Positions 11,641 through 21,999 of a DNA stretch of 64,000 nt are shown here, piece by piece; position 1 is the stretch's first letter, and every line of letters begins with the position of its first letter. A program made the position numbers and the translations under genes. A model generated the notes under the pieces. The model was not told the DNA's origin. It saw only the letters and a program-made list of their open reading frames with translations, and did not search any database. The stretch comes from Mactra quadrangularis. Its lineage: Eukaryota; Mollusca; Bivalvia; Venerida; Mactridae. The DNA lies in NCBI GenBank assembly GCA_025267735.1, contig CM046307.1:51317395-51381394 (forward strand), read 5' to 3'.

Positions 11641-12180
11641 CGTGGGTTTCTGACGATGGCTCAGGGTGAGCTTTTAGGATTGTTGAATGTCCGGCGTCCG
11701 TCTACAATTGTTTGTGAACACTCTAGTGGTTACACTTTAGGCTAAATTATTTTCATTTTTTGTGAGGATGCTTGTCTAGGTGATTGCTCGGATTAGTTCA
11801 AACATGGGCCATCTCAGATGAAAAACTAGGTCACATGCAGGAGCTAAAATAGAAAAACTTTGTTAACACTATAGTGGCTACTGTTTTGATCGAAATTTAC
11901 TTGAAATTGGTCTGAAAGGTTGTTTTGATGATTTCTAGGCCAAGTATGAATAAGGGTCATCTGGGGTCAAAAACTAGGTCACTCAGTCCAATTATGGAAA
12001 ACCCCTATGAACACTCTAGTTGTCACAACTTTTACTCATTTGTCATCCAACTTGGTCAGGAAGCTCGTCTAGATAATTGCTTGGATGTGTTCGAACATTG
12101 GTCATCTTGGATGAAAAACTATTTCACAGCAGCTAAAGGATACACTAAACACTTGTCTGACAGGCAGATGTGCTCTGACT
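11640..12180. repeat. Interspersed repeat with internal AACACTCTAGTGG units
   Basis: It begins near GGTGAGCTTTTAGG with a GTCCGGCGTCCGTC string, then repeats a roughly 150-300-bp module: GAACACTCTAGTGGTTACA, a long spacer, then GGTCATCTnGGATGAAAAACTAGGTCAC. The start resembles the heads of the repeats at 39871 and 55680. The ORF at 11925-12182 is an accident of the repeat. Confidence 0.5.
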
Positions 12181-12573
12181 AATGAACCAGATTCCCTTAC
12201 AGGTCATCTTCCTATATAAAGCATACATTTGAAGCATTTGGTGCGATGGAAGTGTGATTTATAAACCATTATACAATATATCAATTTTACTCTGTTCATG
12301 TATACATACATGCACCAATGGTTGAGCGATAAAGGGTCATCATGGCCCTCTTATTGCTGTTTGGAAGGCATAACACTTATATGTAATTATCTTTTTCAAG
12401 CTTTAAGAAAATTTACCTTTGACATAACTAGCAAAAGCATGAAAAAATAGACTAAGTTCCAAGTTTGAAAAAAATATTTTAAGTTCAAATTGTGCAATAA
12501 GGAAATGACAGTTTCACTCGTGATCATTTTGCTATACTTGAAAATATGCATTCTTAGCTCACTCATACCGTCG

Positions 12574-12604
12574 TTATTATTATCCTCATTATCATTATTA
12601 TTAC

Positions 12605-12653
<49 letters not shown>

Positions 12654-12718
12654 ATTATTATTATAATTATTATTATTATTACCATTATCATTATTATTAT
12701 TATTATTATTATTGTTAT
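12574..12718. repeat. (ATT)n microsatellite, about 145 bp
   Basis: This is an imperfect ATT trinucleotide array with interspersed CATT and ATAATT variants. It produces a poly-isoleucine artefact ORF on the minus strand. Confidence 0.95.
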
Positions 12719-13029
12719 AGTTCTAAATTTCTGAATATACACGAAGTGAATAAGGGAAGTAACTGCTGCAAAAGTTACGATGCAAACGCACTCAGCGTTA
12801 CGCATACATAGCCACAAATTGGAACCAGTCAAAAAACATGGCTGCGCCCATGTAAACTTTAAATGTTTACTCGCTAGATTTTATTCTAAAGCTTTATTTT
12901 GCTGATTGTGTAGTTGATAATCGGTGAGTTTTTAAGTGTCATCGATTATGATGAAAATCAGGTTTAATTTTAACCATTTTATTAGTGATTCAGCGGTTTA
13001 TAACACAATAATCAATATGCATCGTTTTA

Positions 13030-14300
13030 AAATAGTAATAAAAATGCCATATTATTCTGGGGTTGTTCAAATGCATGCTTATCAGTAACCAGCCTTCCGA
13101 TTTTGTTGAAATTAGCTTATCTGAAAATGGATTTGTCAGAGCTTTTAAATAATTTATCATCTACAAATATGCATTCTCAAATGATCAATTTAACGGTGGG
13201 TCAATTTGCTCCAAAAAATATATTAAGGGTAAAATTAATCTTACTTAAAATATCTATAGTTGACAGTTGACGTGCGCTGGACAGAGTTTTGTCCAAATGC
13301 ATGCATATATATAACTACATATCCGATTTCATTTATCTTAATCTTTTTGAAAATGGCATTATCATAGCTTTCAACTGATATATTACTTATGAATATCCAT
13401 TCATAACAAATAAAATTAAAGGTGGGTCCATTTCCAATAAAAAATATACAAAAAATAAAAAATGCGCAAAAAATCAAAGAAAACATTGAACTTTGAACGT
13501 TTACAGAATTAGTTTTAATGAGCTGATTTTAATAAGTAAAACATTTGCAAAAACTACACGACATTGCCTTTAAAATGATGTCCAGTTTATAAAAATATAA
13601 TGAGAAATAAAAAAGTTAGGAAGTGGGTCCATGCAATCTTTGCGATTTTTTATGGGTAAAATATCGATGGGCTATAATACATATACAATATGTATAGTTG
13701 ATAGTTCACGCGTGCGGGACAGAGTTGTGTTCAAATGCACGTTAATAAATTACTACCTATTCGATTTTGTTCATCTTAATCTTTTTGAAAATGGCATGGT
13801 CATAGCTTTCAAATGATATATTATTTTTAAATATTGATTCATAAGTAAAAAAGATAAAGGTGGGTCCATTTGCTCTAACAAAAAAACAAAAGCGAAAAAA
13901 ATATCACAAAATACATCTAAGTTTGAACGTTTGTAGAAATCGTTTTAATAATCTGATTTTAAAAAATAAAACATACACGAAAACTACATTACATTGGCTT
14001 TAAAATGATGTAAAGTTTTTTAAAATATGTTAAAAAAATAAAAAAGATAAAGGGTGGGTCCATGGAATCTTTGCGATATTTTTAGGGGTAAATTATCGAT
14101 GAAAATGAGTCATATTCAACCTGATTTAAAATACATATTTGCCGTCAGATTTTTATTTTGTTTTCATTTTTGGAAAGCGTATTGTCTTAGCTTTCCAACA
14201 GTATCTTCATATAAAAAATATATTCATTATTAAGAAAGTTAAGGGGTGGGTCCATGTAATCGTTCCATTTTCTATAAAAAACATAGGTGGGTCCGTGGAA
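13030..14300. repeat. Degenerate tandem array, unit roughly 400-430 bp
   Basis: The phrases GGTGGGTCCATTTGCTC, TTGACAGTTGACGTGCG, CTTAATCTTTTTGAAAATGG and CATAGCTTTCAA return in the same order. GGTGGGTC strings lie near 13196, 13424, 13624, 13858, 14055, 14245 and 14286. Units are diverged and may contain half-units of about 200 bp. No coding sense is seen. Confidence 0.7.
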
Positions 14301-14848
14301 TACACCTGTCCGTTTTAGTGTTGGATGTATGTATGTATTTAATCAAAGCACTGAAGGCACTGAATTTGTTCGATTTTGTTTGATTAACAGGTGTATTTCA
14401 GGAATTATTGCGCCTGTCATAGCAGACGATCATTTTGAATTGCTCTATACTGAGGGACTACATCTGGATTCCGTAAATTTTCAAAGTGGGAAAAATGTAT
14501 TTTTGTGGGGGAGAGGGGGGGGGGTGGAGGGAAATCATTTTGTCAGTTTTAAGTTATGCAAACATTTGAAATAATGATCACTTACTGTATAACAAACAAT
14601 GCTGCTGCTATTGAAAAATATTTATAGCTTGAAATTGCAAGTATGAGATTTTCAATCTATATAAGGGCAATAACTCTTCTTTAAAACTTGCAATTGCTGT
14701 CACTGCCTCAACTTTTTTGAGCACTAGTCTTTTGTTGTATAGTTATTGACAAACTTATCATCTAGACTGCTATACATATACCTCAATCAGTCAATCTTTA
14801 TCGTTTTAAACAGATTTACTTTATTGTTACAGTTAGGCACTTGGAAAT

Positions 14849-15065
14849 ATGAAGGGGAAAAGACAAAAGAATCGGAAGAAAGTGATTATATTTTATAAGA
14901 ACTATTTTGGCTACAATCCACCATACAGTGTAATTATTGATGGAACATTCTGTAAAGCTGCCCTACAATATAAGATAAACATCATGGAACAATTACCTAA
15001 ATATTTAGATGCAGAAATCAAGTATTACACTACACAATGTGTTCTTTCTGAATGTGAAGCTTTAG
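14849..15065 (+). CDS. UTP23: UTP23 exon 1
   Basis: It encodes residues 1-72 plus one base and ends at a GTAAGT donor after GAAGCTTTAG. The ATG gives the family-typical basic start at the same spacing to DGTF (D31) as in human. No in-frame upstream ATG extends it. Confidence 0.93.
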
Positions 15066-17694
15066 GTAAGTTTATAATAATATCATGATGAAGAAACCCA
15101 TTACCAGTAGATTTGTAGCGACTTTCTTTGCTTTACTGAAGGGCCAACATTCTGTCTTTTAAAATGGAAGAAACATTGAAAACTCACATAAATGTTAACG
15201 AAATATCACTTCATTATGTGAAAGTTGTAACATAGCGTTATTCAGTGTTGTTTTTCTATTGTGACATTAAAGTCTTAAAAATTTTGGATAATTTTTATAA
15301 AAATTTTGTTGGATGATCATGCTAAAATTGTGAAGACAACATCTATTAGGAAGTGCTGTATTTGTTTTGAATCTTAATATGCAGTACACAGTACTACACT
15401 GTCCATTGAAAGGTTAAAATTTCTCGACCTTAGGAATTGAATTTTCTGTCCTTAGAAGAAATCTACCTACTGTACTTAGTGGTTGGTTTTTTGTTTGATG
15501 ATATAAAATGAGTTGAAATATGAAGATCAAGTATATAGTGTAAAATGTAATGTTGCAGTTTTTAGAAATCTAAAACATTTCTGTATTTCTATATTCTTAT
15601 TTTTCAGGTACATTGTTGTATGGACCATTGAAAGTTTTAAGACAATTTCATGTTCACAATTGTCATCATAAAACACCTAAACCAGCTGTTAAGTGTATTA
15701 GATCTGTATTGAAGAGAAACAAACACAAATTTTTTGTGGCTACACAGGTATTATAATATGAACTTGTATCAGGCATTCTGTAAAGTGCCGGTCCGACGGA
15801 CCTGACCAGTAAAATTCCAATCAGTCCAGTAAAAAAATCTGTCTAAGCTGGTCCGAATGCAAAGAGTCAAGGCGCTTTATCTATGTACATAGTACGATAT
15901 GCATTTTTTGGTGAAATTAGCGAATTTAATTGAAAAAAAACAACGTGATTTTTCTACTAGATAACTGCCGAGTTTTGAGTAAAAAATGCTGATTTTTGGT
16001 TATTAATGGGTACTTTAACTTGAGATCGATAATATTCTCGTTAAAAATAAAAACGATTTAATGTAGAATGACAAAGTGGATATTTTACAAAAACATTGAC
16101 TTTCTAGCGATTCAATTTATGTTTTCCCCTAGCTAAATTCCCATTTTTGTTCACGAAATTTAAGTCACTTTATGTTCAAAAATTGCCGATTTTCTTAAAA
16201 GACAATTGCAAATTATTCACAATTAAAATTACTCAAGAAATCGTCTATTTCCTATAAATATTTGCTTTAAATTCAACAAGTTTTCCGATGTTTAAAAGTT
16301 GAAACATACGCATGTTATTTTACTTCCGTAACTCTAGCCTAACCTTGCAAGGGCTGTCTACAGTTACATTAACTCTAGCCACTGCCATTTTTTAATCAAG
16401 GTTTCAATTATCATGATAGAAGATTATTTCTACTTGTGAAAGGGTTTCTTATTCACAATACAAAATATTTTTGATACCACTAAAGGTATCATGCTCAAAA
16501 AAACATGTATTTGCTTCCATTACAGTATGTTAATTATTTTGGATTTTACTAGATTAAAAAAAAATACTGTTTAACAAACATTTAATAAATGTGCATTATC
16601 TCCCTTTGGTATGAAAATTATTTTATAAACCAATTAAAGAAAGGATGTACAATATTATGTTGGGTTACCATCTGGGTTTGCATGTGGCTATTTTGTTAGT
16701 GTATCTTTGCCACCCATTGGCAGGATGATTAGAAACACAGTATACATGAGCATTGTCTTATCATAAAAAGATGTGAAGAGCTTGGTTTAAAGAGATTTTA
16801 GTGCACTGCAATCTAAATAATTTGCCTAGAATGCAATTATACTAAGTTACACTAAAGCTGAAGTTACTTAAACTTAAACTTCTTCATTTGATTAAATGCC
16901 TATTTCTATATTACATATTCAATGGCGTTGTACAATAAGATTAATAATAACAATAAAAAATGAGTAAAAACCCTCCACCATAAATATATACAATAACACA
17001 AAACAAAATAAAATTTATCACACATGATGTTATATAGTGTGATTGTGCATTTTGTTTTTCATATATCAAGTTTATAGGACCTACATTAATCTTAGGTCAT
17101 GATTCGACTTTATTTTTACATTTGTTTTTATTAATTCGATATTGAAAGTTGTTGTCCTGAACAGTATAACATGATGCTACTGTTAACCGGACTTGTCTTG
17201 AACAGTGTAACATAACGCCACTGTTAACCAGACAAGTTACGCCACTGAAAGTTGATGAAAGGCACACAGTTTACTAAAATCATTAACTTTAGACTAATAA
17301 CTACTACATGTACTTTCAGGATGCTGAGTTTACAGAGAAGATACGATCATTGTCTGGTATACCGTTGCTTTATATATCATTCAATACAATACATATAGAT
17401 TCACCAGCTGATATGTCTAAATCTGTGGCTAGCATGAAACTAGAGAGAAAATTAGCACCAACAGACTTTGCCTTGACTAAACTAAAAGAATTAAAGAAAG
17501 AGGAATTAGGAATTGTTGATGAACCTGTGAAAAAGAAAAAGAAACATAAAATAAAGGGAGCTAATCCAATGTCTTGTAAGAAGAAAAAGAAAAGAACCCA
17601 AGAAGAGTTATTGGAATTAAAGAAAAGGAAAAGAAGAAAGAAAACAAAGAAACAGAAAGTGACTTTAGAAACATTAGCTGCTTCAATGTCTTAA
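14849..17694 (+). CDS. UTP23: rRNA-processing protein UTP23 homologue (complete)
   Basis: UTP23 is a nucleolar small-subunit processome factor with an Fcf1-type PIN fold. It is needed for early 18S pre-rRNA processing and for snR30/U17 snoRNA release. Three exons (14849-15065, 15608-15747 and 17320-17694) join in frame into 243 residues, against about 249 in human. The N-terminus is basic (MKGKRQKNRKK). D31 lies in VIIDGTF and a second acidic position is in CVLSECEALG. A zinc-site segment, FHVHNCHHKTPKPAVKC, spans residues 86-102. FFVATQD ends the PIN core. The C-terminus has the family motif KGANPMSCKKKKKR and a lysine-rich nuclear tail. Canonical PIN catalytic acids are known to be incomplete in Utp23 proteins, so nuclease activity is not implied. 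The first zinc ligand, Cys in human, is His87 here. Confidence 0.95.
15608..15747 (+). CDS. UTP23: UTP23 exon 2
   Basis: It has a TTTTTCAG acceptor and a GTATTA donor. It encodes residues 73-119, including the putative zinc site (H87, C91, H93, C102) and the end of the PIN core (FFVATQ). Confidence 0.92.
15781..15860. repeat. Short interspersed repeat, relative at 45412-45475
   Basis: Both copies contain two CCAGTAAAA boxes, then a T-rich link and GCTGGnnC, in the same order. This copy starts with the perfect palindrome GGTCCGACGGACC (15790-15802). Ends are not defined. The rest of UTP23 intron 2 (to 17150) is AT-rich with nothing recognised. Confidence 0.4.
17158..17243. repeat. Tandem duplication of about 42 bp upstream of UTP23 exon 3
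   Basis: GAACAGTATAACATGATGCT and GAACAGTGTAACATAACGCC each begin a unit that continues ACTGTTAACC then GACTTGTC or AGACAAGTTACG. The two diverged copies lie about 80 bp upstream of the exon 3 acceptor. Confidence 0.6.
17320..17694 (+). CDS. UTP23: UTP23 exon 3 and stop
   Basis: It follows a TACTTTCAG acceptor, starts DAEFTEKIRSLSGIPLLYIS and ends SMS followed by TAA. The longer reading that starts at 17308 includes intron sequence. Confidence 0.93.
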   Translation, partial: DAEFTEKIRSLSGIPLLYISFNTIHIDSPADMSKSVASMKLERKLAPTDFALTKLKELKKEELGIVDEPVKKKKKHKIKGANPMSCKKKKKRTQEELLELKKRKRRKKTKKQKVTLETLAASMS

Positions 17695-17720
17695 TATTGT
17701 TAGATTTTAATGTTTTGAGG

Positions 17721-17786
17721 GCTGAATGAAACAATATTGTAACTCCTTTTGAAAATAAAGGGAGTTACAACATTGTTTTGTTCAGC
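17721..17786. terminator. UTP23 3'UTR hairpin with AATAAA in its loop
   Basis: The left arm GCTGAATGAAACAATATTGT plus AACTCC pairs with the right arm GGAGTTACAACATTGTTTTG plus TTCAGC, about 23 of 26 positions. The loop holds the poly(A) signal AATAAA at 17754-17759, 60 bp after the stop codon. Related GTAACTCA foldbacks without a gene lie at 31573 and 31859, so it may be a domesticated foldback element. Confidence 0.65.
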
Positions 17787-17979
17787 CATCAAATTGTTCT
17801 TGGTGATGTTATAAAAACTAACTGGTAATACTTCCTACAGGAAAATGATGGACTTTCATTGGCCCAGACAAATCTTGTGTCTTTCAGTTGTAAATTGTAG
17901 TGATTTTTCAGAACACATAAACGTGTTGGGGGATAGAAAAGGGAACTAGGCACATCAATGGCATAATGTTTATGAGTAA

Positions 17980-18345
17980 CTATTTTTGCATAGGGAAGAG
18001 CAAACTGGGCAGGAAGGAGAGTGTTTTGTTTTCTGTTGTTTGATTAAAGAATTTGTATTGTGCAAAAATTGGATTGAGCTTTGGCTGTACATAAGCTCTG
18101 AATCTGTCGTAATATGTACTGAGCTTTTTAGCATTTTCTTCTGAAATGTCCTTCCATGTGCTATGAATGTCTCTACCTTTGTTGCCAATCCACAACAAAA
18201 AGTAAGATACATGTTCTTCTTCAGTTTTCCCCTTTAGTGGGCCAGAAAACATTAGCTTTGCGTGGCACTCAAACTTTTCAAAGGCTTCAGGCAGATTTGA
18301 TGAGTCCCACTCCATGTGTGGTGCCTGTATTCCACTTAATTCCAT
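17980..18345 (-). pseudogene. gag-like protein fragment
   Basis: From the ATG at 18345 the frame reads MELSGIQAPHMEWDSSNLPE, then AFEKFECHAKLMFSGPLKGK and YFLLWIGNKGRDIHSTW, and later YYDRFRAYVQPKLNPIFAQY. This pattern resembles gag N-terminal regions of invertebrate gypsy-type elements. An ATG 24 bp upstream (18369) is also in frame. The frame soon runs into non-homologous sequence and stops at 17980. The overlapping frame at 17970-18212 suggests a frameshift. Confidence 0.6.
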
Positions 18346-18397
18346 GTTTATTAGTATAGTTATATCCAAATCAAAATTTTAATTAAATCCACAAATA

Positions 18398-18410
18398 ACT
18401 TCTGACACCA
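18398..18410 (-). promoter_or_regulatory. Primer-binding site (tRNA-Leu type)
   Basis: The minus strand reads TGGTGTCAGAAGT, complementary to the CCA end of a leucine tRNA. It directly follows the LTR terminus, as required for reverse-transcription priming. Confidence 0.65.
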
Positions 18411-18639
18411 TGTTTCATTTTCTATACTGTTCCTGTATAGTAATCAATGTTCCTTAATGTTATATAAACATAAGAAACACAAATGTGCTCTAGCTATTTA
18501 ATGAGAACTAATCTAAGCAATGTAAACCGACAGACTGACCAAGAATATGGAGGGTGTTATAAGATAATGGTGAAGTAGTATAGTCTGTTTCTAGATTCTG
18601 CAACAGAGAGGAAAATGAAGTGAGTAGCGCCCTGCTACA
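18411..18639 (-). repeat. 5' LTR, 229 bp
   Basis: On the minus strand it starts TGTAGCAGGGCGCTACTCAC and ends AAATGAAACA, so it has the standard TG...CA termini. The PBS abuts its end. A TATATAAC-like string lies inside. Confidence 0.65.
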
Positions 18640-20025
18640 TTAATGTAGAATAATCGCTATTAAGTATTAAATGTTTAGCACATTTTGTCATTTTGATTAA
18701 CTAAGTCACAGCCATTGCTGAGCTGTTAAAGTATTTGGCAGATAGTCTTTGGTAGTATTGAAAGCCCAATTTTCTACGTTGGGTAAATTAAATACATGAG
18801 TTGTCAGAGTTGTACATATTATGATCTATTTCTTGGCAGTCTGGTTTTTGATGGACATGGAACAAATGACTGGTATACTTTATGTTAAACAAGGGGAGAC
18901 AATTACATTTCTGAGTTACAGTTTTCAAAACATATTAAGCATGTATTTCTATGCAAAATTGTTTCTGAAACTAATAAAAAAATCATCTAAAATGTTTTGC
19001 ATGGATCACAAAAACTACAGAATTTAATTTTATTATGTCATGCACATGCACAAATCTCATTAATAATTATCATTTTTAGACAATGCCTATAAGAAATAAT
19101 TGGTTATGTGAAAATGATAGTACGAGATGAAAGTACTGGTACAAGTATTTGTTACTACTTCATGGTATATTTCGTATGCTTTTTGCATGCACCCTTGAGA
19201 CCATACCATGTAAGTTTTTTAGAAATATTTTACAAGGGAGACAACTGTGACAAGAATACTTAGACAACAACATCAAGTGTATTGATAATGATGATAATAC
19301 ATTTTGTTTATAATAAAATAAATCAACAAATATTTAACTATCTTATATTATCTTTAGTTTTATCTAATAATTTAGTATAGATATCATGTATTGTTGACAT
19401 AACAAGTTCAGTATGATAATGTTTAATTGGGATATAAATAGATTCACTATAGTAGATACATTCTACAGTGTCTTACAAAAGATTTTGGACAGTTGAAATT
19501 TTGAGAAAAACTGATTATGCATAACACAACTAAATTAACTATCATTATACCTTATTTATATAACATTGTTTAAATCATATGTTAATAAACTAATCAATGT
19601 TGACTTTAGAATTTGCTCAGATGACTATCTTCTTTATATTCATAAATAAAGATGAATCAGTTTATTTTAACACATATGATTTTGTCTAAGAACTTTTGGA
19701 GGGCACTGTATAAATTGTTGATGTGTACATATAAATGTATTGTAAGATACAGCAAACCAACTTTTATCACTGTGATCATCTACTCAAACACTAGGCACCA
19801 ACCTTGCAGTTCAATGTTCTATATTCTGACCATAAAAGCTAGCTTTTTGCAGTCAGACTGCAGACGTGGTGTATATACCTAATCGCCGTTACATTATTAT
19901 ATCAAATATATCATGTTGGGAGGTCTGGATCAGCTGGTATTTAAGATAAGCCAGTTAAATGATGTTCAAGCCTCACCCAAAATCTACCAGCATTGTTATT
20001 TTGAGTAAGAAACAGTATCCTGTAA
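18640..20025. other. Intergenic, nothing recognised
   Basis: This is AT-rich DNA. The ORFs at 18821-19027 and 19652-19882 have no coding character that I can support. Confidence 0.5.
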
Positions 20026-20417
20026 TAGGGCCGTCATCGGAAAAGGCGTTATCGATGTATCACCGATTCTTGACAGACGATTCGATATTGATTCATAATT
20101 TCAATTATCGATTCAATCTAGCATTTTATTAAACTATAAATTATAGGACTTTTTATATATTTACAAATGTATCAATTTTCATGTTTTCTGTTAAGTATTA
20201 AAACAAGAAAATACAGCTTGTTTTATATTTGAAACAACTTTTAACATCATGCATAATATCAGGAGGCCATTATGTAGTATATACATGTATATACACTGAA
20301 GTTATAGAAGCTTTTATTACACTCCTTGTCTGACTTGATGTATCGATGTATCAATGTATCACTGATACTTGCTTTTCAATATATCGATACACAATTTTTA
20401 TCTCAATGACAGCCCTA
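20026..20417. mobile_element. hAT-type MITE, 392 bp
   Basis: The ends TAGGGCCGTCATCGG and CAATGACAGCCCTA are flanked by an exact 8-bp duplication, TCCTGTAA (20018-20025 and 20418-20425). The interior is rich in ATCGAT strings. A truncated reverse copy lies at 24310-24592. Confidence 0.88.
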
Positions 20418-21083
20418 TCCTGTAAAGTTATACTGGTGCAGTACTGGTAGACTTGGAAGTATATTTTAGAAGTACTGTGTGGACTTGGATTATTCAACTA
20501 AAAATAGAAAAGCTTAGGCCTACTCCTCACTTAGATATTATTCAAATAATTTATTTGATGAATGTATAATCACCTTGGTCAAAGATGTTAAAAATATTGA
20601 TGTTCAAAATAATACACAGTAAGTATTTGAATAGGAAATCAAGTGTTTCAATTTGTTGAAAAGACAATAGTCTGTGTAATAGCCATTTGAACCCAAAGTC
20701 TTGTTACCACAACAATACTGTGATGAATTCTTAACTGGCAAATTGTGCAGTTTTTGCTTTTTTTCTACCTCAAATTACCATTTCCAATAGTTGTATCTCC
20801 TTAGTACAAGTACTTAAACCAGATATTACTTAATTCATGCTGGCCATCTCTATTTCAATTTTGGCTATACGCCCCCATCCAGTATCTGGTGACCCTGTTG
20901 TTGAGGTGGGCGGGGGGGGGGGGGGTCTTTTTATGCCTCTTTATATTCCAGTATGGACCCTATTATATCACATACCTTTATTAGAATGTATACCTGTCCC
21001 TATATATAAGACCCTTAAATTTTAATATTTAAACCCTGAGGGAAAGAACATTTTAGATGTTTAATATGAGGCAAGTTTTATTT

Positions 21084-21176
21084 CCAATCTGATTAAAACC
21101 CGATCTACAATTTTACCGCTCGCATACTCGCTAATGTAGACCCGTGGTCTACTGGATATGTGTTTACGCAGATTGG
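21084..21176. mobile_element. Short MITE, CCAATCTG ends
   Basis: It begins CCAATCTGATTAAAACCCGA and ends GTTTACGCAGATTGG. A longer relative lies at 29050-29356, and a weak diverged trace lies around 30890-31000. Confidence 0.5.
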
Positions 21177-21217
21177 TTTTATTTCTAGCTCTTAATTATT
21201 ATCTCCTAGAATACCCA

Positions 21218-21407
21218 CAGGTGGATCCAGGGGAGGGGTCAGGGGGTCTGGACCCCACTGAAATTTCCAAACTGTACCGGTTCATTAGTGTATTTTAATG
21301 TAAGTCATTTTGGTAGCAAGAAGCAATTATCTCGTGCTCGCAGTTTGCCCCCCCCCCCCGAAAAGGTTGGACCCCCCCCCGGTAGAAAAATCCAGCAGCC
21401 ACCCCTG
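21218..21407. mobile_element. MITE with C- and G-runs, CAGGTGGATCCAG end
   Basis: The left end is CAGGTGGATCCAGGGG and the right end is CCACCCCTG. Runs of 9 or more C lie inside. It is related to 53993-54256. No convincing target duplication is visible for this copy. Confidence 0.55.
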
Positions 21408-21765
21408 ATACCTGGCAGTGTCCAAGTTTCAAAGGAGCTACGTTTGGCATACTAGATGTAGAGCATGTTGGAATAGGATCGTTGGTATTACAAAGAAATT
21501 TAGATCCACTCTACAGAAGATCTAGAAAACCTAAGTCAATTTTACTTCATAAGTGAAATATTCAATAAATATTGCATATTAATATTTCATCATTACTGGA
21601 ATTTTAACTCTGAGATAATCTGAGTGATCAAGTCAATAAATATATTAAAGATTTAGGGTTGGTTTAACACTCAAGGATGCTCGAGTGCACGATCTTTTGT
21701 GTAACAATTCAATTGCACGATACACGAAAGTAGAGAAATCGAGACACAGTCCAACACGTCAACGG

Positions 21766-21800
21766 GTCACATGATCAATGGGGGAAGCCATTTTGGATTT
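21766..21800 (+). promoter_or_regulatory. AP3D1 promoter candidates: TCACATGA box and YY1-like site
   Basis: GTCACATGAT at 21766-21775 resembles the M-box/CLEAR element bound by MiT/TFE factors, which control lysosomal genes. GCCATTTTGG at about 21787 resembles a reversed YY1 site. They lie about 110-140 bp upstream of the AP3D1 ATG. No TATA box is seen. The assignment rests on motif likeness only. Confidence 0.35.
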
Positions 21801-21903
21801 CCTGTAATCAAAACAGAGATGTCGGCATAAAATTTGACACATTTTTACCGAATTTACGGTTGTCATTGCTCAAATTTGCCGACACAGTCCATGAAAATTG
21901 AGA

Positions 21904-21999
21904 ATGGCGTTAAGCAAAGTGAAAGGGACGCTGGAGAGGGTTCTAGACAAAAATTTACAGGATCTTGTTCGCGGAATTCGCAACCACAAGGAAAATGAA
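21904..21999 (+). CDS. AP3D1: AP3D1 exon 1
   Basis: It encodes residues 1-32, ending HKENE in phase 0 at a GTGAGT donor. The start matches the human protein start (MALKMVKGS...). Confidence 0.93.

Larger units (their letters stand above)
17980..18639 (-). mobile_element. Truncated LTR retrotransposon (LTR, PBS, gag start)
   Basis: Read on the minus strand, an LTR (18639-18411) is followed at once by a tRNA-Leu-type primer-binding site (18410-18398) and then a gag-like frame. No second LTR, protease or reverse transcriptase is found, so the element is cut short near 17980. The arrangement fits Ty3/gypsy elements of animals. Confidence 0.7.

Noticed and set aside
11925..12182. 85-codon ORF upstream of UTP23
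   Set aside because: It coincides with the interspersed repeat containing AACACTCTAGT units.
12563..12832. 89-codon ORF with poly-isoleucine
   Set aside because: It is translation of the ATT microsatellite.
17308..17319. UTP23 exon 3 starting at the ATG at 17308
   Set aside because: These codons are intron sequence before the CAG acceptor. Joining at 17320 gives the conserved FFVATQ-D junction.
18600..18630. Similarity of GAGGAAAATGAAGTGAGTAG in the LTR to the AP3D1 exon 1 end
   Set aside because: About 18 bases match AAGGAAAATGAAGTGAGTGG at 21989-22008. The wider sequences are unrelated, so it is taken as chance.
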